From: Bacteroidota bacterium
Lineage (GTDB): Bacteria; Bacteroidota; Bacteroidia; Chitinophagales; Chitinophagaceae
DNA length: 9,639 nt
Direction of reading: 5' to 3'
Assembly: GCA_026391115.1 (NCBI GenBank)
Contig: JAPLER010000334.1
Location: 1-9,639 of the forward strand
Below the pieces are notes generated by a model. The model searched no databases. It had not been told where the DNA came from and worked only from the letters and a program-made list of their open reading frames with translations. Below, piece after piece: positions 1 to 7,057 of the stretch. Both the position numbers and the translations under genes were made by a program. Numbering within the stretch: position 1 is the first letter of the stretch; each line of letters opens with the position of its first letter.

Positions 1-1
1 G

Positions 2-832
2 AATTTTAATGATGCTAATAAATCATTACAACAGATGCAACAAAAGACTCAGGAAAAAACTTTAACAGATATTAATTTTAATAGGCTTTTTAGAATATGG
101 CCATATGCTTTAGCTTTTTGTATTTTAGGATTATTGGTTGGCAATTTCTATAGCAGATATATTGTTACTACATACTTTGCCACAACCAAAATAAATATCC
201 AACAAAAAGAAGAAATAACGCTACAACAAGCAGTTTCAGGAACTTCACGAGATCCATTTAACGACAGAATTGCATATTTAAAATCAACTGCACTTGCAAG
301 CACAGTTGTAAAAAAGTTGAATTTAGTTAATAATGTTATACTGCAAGGAAAGTTTAAGGATAAAAGCTTGTACAATATTGTAAAATGGAAGTTTTTAAAT
401 CAAAATCTAGATAACCCGAACCCTAATTTTTCAATTTTACTTATTCCAGTTAATGGAAAACTTGTTTTAGAATACAACAAAAAAAGGTACAATAATTTTG
501 TTTTCAATAGCCCAATAAATCTTGAAAATTACATTATACAAATAGATTCGTTACGTCCATTTAATTTTACTTCTACTTTAAAATGTAGTTTAAAAGATGA
601 ACTTACTATTGCAACTGAAATAAGCAATAGCTTAACTATTAAGGCAGATAAAGAAAGTAATATTATTGACATTTCTTATTTTGATATATCGCCAGAAAGA
701 GCAAAAGATGTATTAAACGCTGTAGTAGCAATTTATAATAATGTACTTAGTCAGGATAAATCTCAGGGTTTTTCGCAAGCAATTGATTTTATCAATAAAA
801 GGCTAGTGACTTTCTTTGAGCTTAGAGCTTGA
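2..832 (+). pseudogene. wzc: Wzc-like tyrosine kinase, N-terminal fragment (Wzz domain), 5' partial
   Basis: This is the N-terminal part of an inner-membrane polysaccharide co-polymerase/BY-kinase, which sets chain length in capsule or exopolysaccharide assembly. The reading frame is open to the left edge. The first ATG inside is at 35, but the in-frame codons before it (NFNDANKSLQQ) look like protein. Base 1 is G, which fits a start codon ATG just across the edge. Counting from ATG 35, a membrane segment lies at about residues 22-40 (WPYALAFCILGLLVGNFYS). A periplasmic Wzz-type domain follows (FATTKINIQQ, then DPFNDRIAYLKST). The frame ends at TGA 830-832, after the conserved-looking FINKRLVT, and the protein clearly continues in another frame from about 810. 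Read as a whole, the gene spans to 2268. Repairing its two lesions gives about 775 residues, normal for the family. Either a real pseudogene or a sequence error. Confidence 0.8.
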
Positions 833-1787
833 TTCAATCGAAAATAATTTATCAAATTATCAGTCTTCTCACGGTTTCGTAAGCGAAAACTCTAATGGTC
901 AATTATATTTAAATAAAGTACAAGAGATAGACAAAAAACTTGTTGATATTGATATACAAAAAGCTAATATAGAATCAATAGAAAAATTTGTTGATAACAA
1001 TACCGATAAAGAATTTAACTACAATGTAGTAGGTGTAAATGATGCAGGTATACAAAAAAATATCGAGACCCTACAACAATTACGAATCGAAAAAGATAAA
1101 CTTTTAAACACACTTACAACAACTCATCCATCAATAAAAATTATTGAAACTTATATTGCTCAAACCAAGCAAAACATAAAAGTTCAATTATCACTATATA
1201 AAAAAAATATCAACACTTCACGTGAATTTTGTTTAGGTAAGATAAATGAAACAAAATCTTTAATTAAATCTACACCAAGTGAAGAAAAAGGGTTAATTGA
1301 TATTAAAAGAATGCGTAATATAAAAGAAGCACTTTTCTTGGCTTTATTACAAAAAAGAGAAGAAGCTGCTATCGCAAAAGCATCTACAACCACCGATACC
1401 AAAATTCTTACGCCAGCTATTATACTTCCTGCTCAGCAAAAACCTTCAAAAAATATCATCATTTTGTTTGCTGGTTTATTGGGCTTTTTTATTCCAATAA
1501 TTTTCTTTATTGTTAAGGAATTAGTGAACAATAAAATTGTTTCAACAAAACAATTAGAAAGCTATTTAAGTATTCCTGTGCTTGCAGAATTAGAGTTTGT
1601 AGAAAATTCAAAAAATAATAATAACCTGATTTTAAAAGGTTCTGATAGAACCTTATTTGGAGAACAGCTTCGCTCTCTGAGAACACAACTAGATTTTTAT
1701 AAAAAAGAAAATAAAAATCTATCAATTCTTATTACTTCGAATATTAGTGGAGAAGGCAAATCTTTTTTATCATTCAATCTTACCTAA
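816..1787 (+). pseudogene. wzc: Wzc-like kinase, middle fragment (coiled coil, second membrane segment, Walker A)
   Basis: This continues the same Wzc protein in a shifted frame. The apparent TTG start at 816 is only a convenience: the frame is open from 810 and joins FINKRLVT to SLELDSIENNL. Residues 4-150 are hydrophilic and heptad-like, as in the periplasmic helical arms of Wzc. Residues 164-190 (KRMRNIKEALFLALLQKREE) match the usual stretch before the second membrane helix, which is at about 212-234. The cytoplasmic part then begins: an EX2RX2R oligomerisation motif at E283, R286 and R289, and the Walker A loop SGEGKS at 311-316. The frame stops at TAA 1785-1787, just after SFNLT, where the family normally runs on for about 20 residues through the Walker A' strand. 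Those residues are missing, so the ATPase fold cannot be complete. Confidence 0.8.
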
Positions 1788-2268
1788 AATTTCAAAAGGT
1801 TTAGATATTGAGTTAACAAGTGGTATTAGTTCATTTTTAATAGGGAAAACTGGTTTAGATAAAATATTTCAAAGCCCATTTAAAGAATTAGATAAATTTC
1901 ATTTTTATCCTGCTGGTCCAATTCCACCAAATCCACAAGAGTTGTTATCGAATGAAAAAATCATTGAAATGAAAAACTATTTTGATAACAACTATGATAT
2001 CATCATTATTGACACCCCACCTTATGGAATTGTTGCTGATGCTCAAATACTTTCAAAATTGGTAGATACTACAATTGTTGTAACAAGATTTAATTATACA
2101 ATAAAAGATCAAATAATGGAGATTGAGAAATGGGCAAATAATAAAATTTTTCCATCAACATCTGTAGTGCTTAATGGTATTAAGCATAAAGGGTATTATG
2201 GGTACAAATATGGATACTACAATTACAAACGCAAATATGGATATAACTATTACTCAACAGAAAATTAA
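1747..2268 (+). pseudogene. wzc: Wzc-like kinase, C-terminal fragment (Walker B, tyrosine cluster)
   Basis: This is the C-terminal third of the BY-kinase domain, in a third frame. The first 12 or so codons from the GTG at 1747 are the Walker A region read out of frame. Real protein begins at LPKISKGLD near 1780. Visible features are the AGPIPPNPQELL stretch (56-67), Walker B IIIIDTPP (85-92), and a C-terminal tyrosine cluster (about 149-169) of the kind that is autophosphorylated in trans. Alone the fragment lacks Walker A and A', so it cannot act as a free CapB-type kinase. The epimerase gene starts 23 bases later with no terminator between, so transcription probably continues. The lost DNA between this and the previous fragment must be 2 mod 3 in length. 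About 59 bases would restore the usual spacing. Confidence 0.8.
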
Positions 2269-2291
2269 TAAATATGATTTAAAAAAATAAT

Positions 2292-2420
2292 ATGAAAAAA
2301 GTATTAGTAACTGGTGCAGCAGGGTTTATAGGTTTTCATACCACTGTAAAATTATTGATGAATAATTATGTTGTAATAGGTATGGATTCTATTAACGATT
2401 ATTATGATGTCAATTTATGA
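2292..2420 (+). pseudogene. UDP-glucuronate 4-epimerase-like, N-terminal fragment
   Basis: This is a 42-residue start of an extended SDR sugar-nucleotide epimerase. It begins at ATG 2292 behind an A-rich leader and carries the NAD-binding Rossmann glycine motif TGAAGFIG (residues 7-14). It runs through MDSINDYYDVNL, which is the normal sequence before the next helix in this family, and then hits TGA 2418-2420. The rest of the enzyme continues in the +1 frame from about 2416. As written, the NAD-binding strand is separated from the catalytic part, so no working enzyme would be made unless the frame is restored. A loss of 2 or 5 bases here would explain it. Confidence 0.8.
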
Positions 2421-3309
2421 CATAGAGTATAACAAACTATGTGATAGTAGTGAATTGAGTAATTATAAGTTCATTAAATTAAACCTAGAAGATAAAGACG
2501 CATTGCAAAAATTATTTGAAGAAAATAATTTTGACTATGTGATAAATCTAGGAGCACAAGCAGGTGTAGCTCATTCCATTAATCATCCCCACACATATAT
2601 TAACAGCAATATTTTTGGCTTTCTAAATATACTTGAGTGTTGCAGACACCATCAAATACAACACTTAATTTATGCTAGCACTTCTAGTGTTTATGGTTTA
2701 AACGAGAAAATGCCATTAACCGAAACTGATTCTGTTAATCATCCATTAACCCTTTACTCTGCATCCAAAAAAAGCAATGAATTAATGGCTCACAGTTATA
2801 GTCATTTATTTCAGTTACCTACTACGGGATTAAGATTTTTTACAGTGTATGGTACTTGGGGTCGTCCAGATATGGCTTTGTTTTTATTTACAGAAGCAAT
2901 GATTAATAACAAACCAATAAAGATTTTTAATAATGGACAAATGGTAAGAGATTTTACTTATGTTGATGACATAACAGAATCAATACTTAGACTAATACCA
3001 TTAGCACCTATTACAAATGAAGTATGGGATGCTCAAAATCCAGACCCATCAACATCTTCTGCTTGTTATAGAATTCTAAACATTGGTAATAGCAACCCTA
3101 TTTCAATAATGAAATATGTTGAAATACTCGAAAAAAAAATAGGCAAAGAAGCTATTAAACAATTTGAACCAATGAGGCAGGGAGATATTAAAGAAACCCA
3201 TGCATCTCATACAGCACTAGAAAAATTAATTAACTATAAACCAAGTATAAAAATAGAAGATGGTGTTGGACGATTTGTAGATTGGTATAGAAACTATTAC
3301 AACGTTTAA
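2404..3309 (+). pseudogene. UDP-glucuronate 4-epimerase-like, main fragment
   Basis: This is the catalytic and C-terminal part of an SDR epimerase that most resembles the CapI/GAE type, which converts UDP-glucuronate to UDP-galacturonate in the cytoplasm. Real protein starts at YDIEYNKL, near 2416; the ATG at 2404 only precedes it by frame overlap. Key sites are the serine-containing ASTSSVYG (91-98), the catalytic pair Y118 and K122 in LYSASKK, and the diagnostic block FFTVYGTWGRPDMALFLFTE (145-164), whose Arg is associated with carboxylate recognition. RDFTYVDDI follows. Joined to the 2292 fragment it would be about 339 residues, the usual length. Oddities are AGVAHS where relatives commonly have AGVRYS, and GTWGRP for GPWGRP. 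A related UDP-hexose 4-epimerase activity is the main alternative. The next gene begins 2 bases after its stop. Confidence 0.8.
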
Positions 3310-3311
3310 AA

Positions 3312-4184
3312 ATGATAGTATTAAGACTAGTTGGAAATATTGGCGAACAGCTATTTCAATATGCTGCTGCAAGAAATTATTCGATAATAAATAACTGCAA
3401 TTTATTATTAGACTTTACTTGGTATATTAAAAATAGAAAAAGTAAAATTGAGCCTAATAAGCCTGCACTTGATAGCTTAAATACTAATTTTGGAATTGCA
3501 GGTTCTGTAATAACCAATAATTTCTTAAGAATAAAAGATCATCAATATCTATCTAGATTTCCTCAAACTGCTAAGTACAAGGTTATAGAAGAAAATAAAA
3601 AAATGTTTTCTAGTAACTTCTTAACAGCACAGCCTCCATTTTATATGATAGGTGATTTTAAAAACGAAAAATACTTTGAAGAAAGTGTGGAGCAAATCAT
3701 TGAGGATTTTACTGTAAAAATTGATTATCTAAAAAAGAATAAAATATTAATAAATCAAATTAATTCAAGTGAATCTATTGGTATTTTCATTAGCAAAAGA
3801 AGTATTAAAAAAAATCGCAGCATTACAACAAATCTTATCGACTTTAATTACTATCAAAAGGCAGTAGAGCATTTTGAAAATATACTAATTAATCCATATT
3901 TTTTTATATTTACAGATGCCGAAAAAGATGAACTTGAATCTTTAAAATTTTGTTCTAGTAATCAAATAATAGTTCTTTTTAAAAATGACACTGAATGGAA
4001 AAATGTATATTTTTTAAGCAAGTGTAAATATCTAATTGCCAACGACAGTGCTACTTCATGGTGGGCAGCTTGGCTTAATTTTACTAATAACAGAACTGTT
4101 ATTATTCCAGAAAATTTTTCATTTGAATATCCAAATATTACTCACAATAAACTGGGTATTCAACAAAACTGGATTAAACTTTAA
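3312..4184 (+). CDS. Divergent GT11 alpha-1,2-fucosyltransferase-like protein
   Basis: The 290-residue cytoplasmic protein has the overall layout of GT11 fucosyltransferases, which move fucose from GDP-fucose to the 2-OH of galactose. The N-terminus IVLRLVGNIGEQLFQYAAAR (2-21) matches the family's GGLGNQMFQYA block, with E in place of N. MIGDFKNEKYFEE (112-124) matches the family's GYWQSEKYF region. The C-terminal part has FLSKCKYLIANDSATSWWAA (234-253), the typical SxxSWWxxWL block. The central HxRRGDY motif, needed to bind GDP-fucose in characterised members, is instead F159-I160-S161-K162-R163-S164-I165. No frameshift explains this, since the flanks stay in frame and the other frames do not encode the motif. 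The protein may be inactive, weakly active or changed in donor use. It starts 2 bases after the epimerase stop and abuts wzm. Confidence 0.75.
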   Translation: MIVLRLVGNIGEQLFQYAAARNYSIINNCNLLLDFTWYIKNRKSKIEPNKPALDSLNTNFGIAGSVITNNFLRIKDHQYLSRFPQTAKYKVIEENKKMFSSNFLTAQPPFYMIGDFKNEKYFEESVEQIIEDFTVKIDYLKKNKILINQINSSESIGIFISKRSIKKNRSITTNLIDFNYYQKAVEHFENILINPYFFIFTDAEKDELESLKFCSSNQIIVLFKNDTEWKNVYFLSKCKYLIANDSATSWWAAWLNFTNNRTVIIPENFSFEYPNITHNKLGIQQNWIKL

Positions 4185-5033
4185 GTGAAAAAACAACAGC
4201 AAAGCTGGACAGAAATAATAGACTCCAAATCTAATATTCTTGACTTTAAACTAAAAATTTTAAGCGAGTATAAAGATTTGCTAATAATGTTTGTAAAACG
4301 AGATTTTGCAGCAACCTATAAACAAACTATACTAGGTCCAATATGGTTTTTTATACAACCATTATTAACAACTATTATGTTTACAGTTGTATTTGGAAAA
4401 TTTGCAAATCTTAAAACAGATATTGAACCTAAATTTTTATTTTACTTATCTGGCATTACAATTTGGAATTTTTTTCAAGATTGTTTACTAAAAACTGCAA
4501 CTGTTTTTAAAGATAATTCTCAACTGTTTGGAAAAGTTTTTTTTCCACGACTCATCGTTCCATTATCAATAGTAATATCAAGTTTTTTAAAGTTTTTAGT
4601 TCAGTTTTTTTTGTTTCTTGTTTTGATATGTTATTATACTAATCAAAATAAAATACATCCATCAATTGAGGTTTTGTATTTACCTATTTTAATAACGATA
4701 ATGTCTGGAATGGCATTAGGTGTAGGTTTAATCATTACATCTCTCACAACTAAATATAGAGACCTTAGTTTTTTAATCAGCTTTGCAGTACAGCTATTAA
4801 TGTATGCCTCGCCAATTATCTATTCTTCAAATACAATTTCTCCAAGTTTTAAAAAGTATATTTTACTTAACCCCCTAACAGGCATCATAGAAAATTTTAG
4901 AAATAGTTTTCTAGGAATTGCTTCTATAAATTTTTCTAGTTTAATGTATAGTTGCTTTGCTATGTGTGTATTGATTTTGTTAGGTTTAATGATGTTTAAC
5001 AAGGTAGAAGAAAAATTTATTGATACTGTTTAA
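4185..5033 (+). CDS. wzm: ABC-2 type polysaccharide exporter permease (Wzm)
   Basis: This 282-residue inner-membrane permease pairs with the ATPase encoded next to export a lipid-linked polysaccharide to the periplasmic face. The start is GTG 4185, directly after the TAA of the previous gene. It has a cytoplasmic amphipathic N-terminus (about 1-45, with the family-typical KRDFAATYKQTILGPIW), then about six hydrophobic segments near residues 52-72, 84-104, 124-150, 165-188, 194-214 and 252-272. TTKYRDLSFLISF (188-200) and NPLTGIIENFR (229-239) are hallmarks of the TagG/RfbA/Wzm family. Length and topology are normal and no lesion is seen. The ATPase gene follows after 8 bases, as expected for a two-component exporter. 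Confidence 0.92.
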   Translation: MKKQQQSWTEIIDSKSNILDFKLKILSEYKDLLIMFVKRDFAATYKQTILGPIWFFIQPLLTTIMFTVVFGKFANLKTDIEPKFLFYLSGITIWNFFQDCLLKTATVFKDNSQLFGKVFFPRLIVPLSIVISSFLKFLVQFFLFLVLICYYTNQNKIHPSIEVLYLPILITIMSGMALGVGLIITSLTTKYRDLSFLISFAVQLLMYASPIIYSSNTISPSFKKYILLNPLTGIIENFRNSFLGIASINFSSLMYSCFAMCVLILLGLMMFNKVEEKFIDTV

Positions 5034-5041
5034 TTAAAGTA

Positions 5042-6328
5042 ATGTCTAGTATAGCTATTAAGATTGAGGAGATTAGTAAATTGTACAAATTGGGAGAAAT
5101 TAGTACCGGTACTATCAGTCATGATTTAAACAGATGGCTCAACAAAAAATTGGGAAAAAATGATTATCATCAAAAAATTGGACAAATAAATGATAGAAGT
5201 AAAAGGGTAGATGGAGATTATGTGTGGGCTTTAAAAAACATAGATTTTGAAATTAATAAAGGCGATACAGTTGGTATTATTGGCAGTAATGGAGCCGGAA
5301 AATCAACACTTCTTAAACTGTTAAGTAAAATTACTAAACCAACAGAAGGAAAGATTTATATAGATGGTAGAATTTCTAGTTTGTTAGAAGTTGGCACAGG
5401 ATTTCATCCAGAAATGACTGGCAAAGAAAATATTTTTATGAATGGCTCTATATTGGGTATGAGAAAAAAGGAAATACAAAAAGAACTTGAATCTATAATT
5501 GAATTTAGCGGAGTAGAAAAATATATAGATACACCCATTAAAAGATATAGCACAGGTATGAAAGTTAGACTTGGGTTTGCAGTAGCAGCACATCTTAGAC
5601 AAGAAATTTTAATAGTTGATGAGGTTCTAGCAGTTGGAGATGCTGAGTTTCAAAAAAAGTGTTTAGGTAGTATGCAAAACATAGGCAAACAAGGTAGAAC
5701 TGTTTTGTTTGTAAGTCACAATATGGCTGCTATAAAACAATTATGCTCTAGAACTATTGTATTAGATAAAGGATTGCAAATTGCAGATACTACAACTGAA
5801 AAAGGCATAGAGAAATACCTTGATAGTATTAAATCAGAAACCCTAAATAACATCAATATACAACTTGAAAGTATTGAAAAAGATGAAGTTGTTGAATACA
5901 CTAAAGTAGAAGTAAAGCAACTCAATAAAACTGTAAGAGAATTATGTAATGATGAAGCTATTGACTTAGAAATAGAATATATAATAAAAGAAAAAGTTAT
6001 TGGCTTTAGGCTCATTATGTTGTTATACGATAATTATGATAACCTTATTTCAAAATCTTTTTTTGATGAGCAAAATGATATTGGCTCAACAATAAGTATA
6101 GGAACTTACCAAACAACTTTTACAATTCCACATAATCTATTAATAGATGGAACATATAAAGTTGTTATTACATCTGGCATTCACAATGTAAGAATGTGCA
6201 AACCTACTGAGGGTATTTCCTTTACTTTAAATCTAGTAGAAACTGGCTCTTTAAAAAGAAAAAGATTTACTCAAAATGATAGAGGACTTGTTACTCTTCC
6301 TATTTCCATTACAACAATACCACTATAA
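5042..6328 (+). CDS. wzt: ABC polysaccharide exporter ATPase with C-terminal extension (Wzt)
   Basis: The 428-residue protein is the nucleotide-binding subunit that drives Wzm. An N-terminal extension of about 60 residues precedes VWALKNIDFEINKGD, which is common in Bacteroidota homologues. Walker A is GSNGAGKST (81-89), the signature is YSTGMKVRLGFA (169-180), Walker B is ILIVDE (189-194), and the switch histidine is H226 in VSHNM. The FHPEMTGKENIFMNG stretch (121-135) is typical of Wzt/TagH ATPases. Residues from about 285 to 425 form a separate beta-rich domain (for example IDLEIEYIIKEKVIGFRLIM and TFTIPHNLLIDGTYKVVI). It matches in layout the Wzt C-terminal domain that, in O-antigen exporters studied, binds the capped end of the glycan. 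Such a domain predicts that chains are finished, perhaps by methylation, before export. The FkbM gene starts 3 bases later. Confidence 0.93.
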   Translation: MSSIAIKIEEISKLYKLGEISTGTISHDLNRWLNKKLGKNDYHQKIGQINDRSKRVDGDYVWALKNIDFEINKGDTVGIIGSNGAGKSTLLKLLSKITKPTEGKIYIDGRISSLLEVGTGFHPEMTGKENIFMNGSILGMRKKEIQKELESIIEFSGVEKYIDTPIKRYSTGMKVRLGFAVAAHLRQEILIVDEVLAVGDAEFQKKCLGSMQNIGKQGRTVLFVSHNMAAIKQLCSRTIVLDKGLQIADTTTEKGIEKYLDSIKSETLNNINIQLESIEKDEVVEYTKVEVKQLNKTVRELCNDEAIDLEIEYIIKEKVIGFRLIMLLYDNYDNLISKSFFDEQNDIGSTISIGTYQTTFTIPHNLLIDGTYKVVITSGIHNVRMCKPTEGISFTLNLVETGSLKRKRFTQNDRGLVTLPISITTIPL

Positions 6329-6331
6329 CTT

Positions 6332-7057
6332 ATGTTAAAATATTTTATAAAAAAGCCAACAACTTATGCCCAATATTTACAAGATGTATTTGTTGATATG
6401 GTTTTTTTTAACTCAATGAAGTCTGGCTATTTTATTGATATTGGAGCTTATGATGGTGTAAAGTTTTCAAATAGTTACTACTTTGAAAAAGAAAATAAAT
6501 GGCAAGGTATTGCAGTAGAACCTAATGAAAAAGTTTTTAAGCAGTTAGAAAAAAATAGAACCTGTAACCTTATAAAAGGTGTAGTTACAAACAAGGATGG
6601 AGCTCTAGAATATTTACGTGTTGAAGGCGATGGTGAAATGCTAAGTGGGATTATACAAAATTTTGATGAAAAACATAAAGTAAGGATAGAAAAAACGACA
6701 TCAACATTGGGGGGTAATACAAGCATTGAATCGGTTCAGTCTTTTTCTATAAAATCGATAATTGAAACTTACAAGGTTAAAAATATCGATTTATTGAGTA
6801 TTGATACCGAAGGAAGCGAACTAGAAATTCTCAAAGATTTTCCATTTAATAAAATAAGACCTACAATAATTTTGGTAGAAAATAATTATAGAAGTAACGA
6901 CTTTAAAATTTTACTACAAAAACACGGTTATAACTTTTGTTTTAGACTTGGTGATGATGTGTTTTATAATAAACCTATTTCCACTTCACTTAAAATTAAT
7001 ATTCTATTTTTTAGAATATTAAAAAAAATGAATTGGTATAAAATTGGTTATAATTAA
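6332..7057 (+). CDS. FkbM-family SAM-dependent methyltransferase
   Basis: This 241-residue cytoplasmic enzyme is probably an O-methyltransferase acting on a sugar of the exported glycan. The SAM-binding motif is FIDIGAYDGVKFSNS (34-48). The acidic ribose-binding position is in AVEP (61-64). The post-motif DLLSIDTEGSELEILKDFPF (153-172) is the FkbM hallmark. The middle (about 100-137) is a poorly conserved insertion of the sort that sets substrate choice. The ATG at 6332 follows the wzt stop by 3 bases, and the stop overlaps the next start (TAATG), which indicates translational coupling. The methylated sugar and position cannot be told from sequence. Its place directly after Wzt makes chain-end or side-group methylation a reasonable guess. 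Confidence 0.88.
   Translation: MLKYFIKKPTTYAQYLQDVFVDMVFFNSMKSGYFIDIGAYDGVKFSNSYYFEKENKWQGIAVEPNEKVFKQLEKNRTCNLIKGVVTNKDGALEYLRVEGDGEMLSGIIQNFDEKHKVRIEKTTSTLGGNTSIESVQSFSIKSIIETYKVKNIDLLSIDTEGSELEILKDFPFNKIRPTIILVENNYRSNDFKILLQKHGYNFCFRLGDDVFYNKPISTSLKINILFFRILKKMNWYKIGYN

Noticed and set aside
806..832. Programmed frameshifting or phase-variable switching at the Wzc and epimerase junctions
   Set aside because: None of the three sites has a long homopolymer, a short tandem repeat or a slippery heptamer. The lesion near 1780 also lacks needed sequence, so a ribosomal shift could not restore the protein.
1747..2268. The C-terminal Wzc fragment as a stand-alone CapB-type kinase paired with a CapA-like membrane protein
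   Set aside because: The Walker A loop is in the preceding fragment and Walker A' is absent, so the fragment cannot bind ATP as a split kinase would.
2269..2291. Promoter or terminator in the gap between the Wzc and epimerase genes
   Set aside because: The 23 bases are plain A/T with no hairpin and no recognisable Bacteroidota TAnnTTTG element. It looks like an ordinary leader within an operon.
5101..5114. Perfect 14-base palindrome TAGTACCGGTACTA early in wzt
   Set aside because: It lies in codons 20-25 of a well-supported gene, and about one such palindrome is expected by chance in a window this size. No second copy or nearby promoter was seen.
5716..6015. 99-codon open frame on the minus strand inside wzt, and similar shorter minus-strand frames elsewhere
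   Set aside because: They lie opposite strongly supported genes, show low-complexity Ser/Phe/Ile-rich translations and have no recognisable domain.
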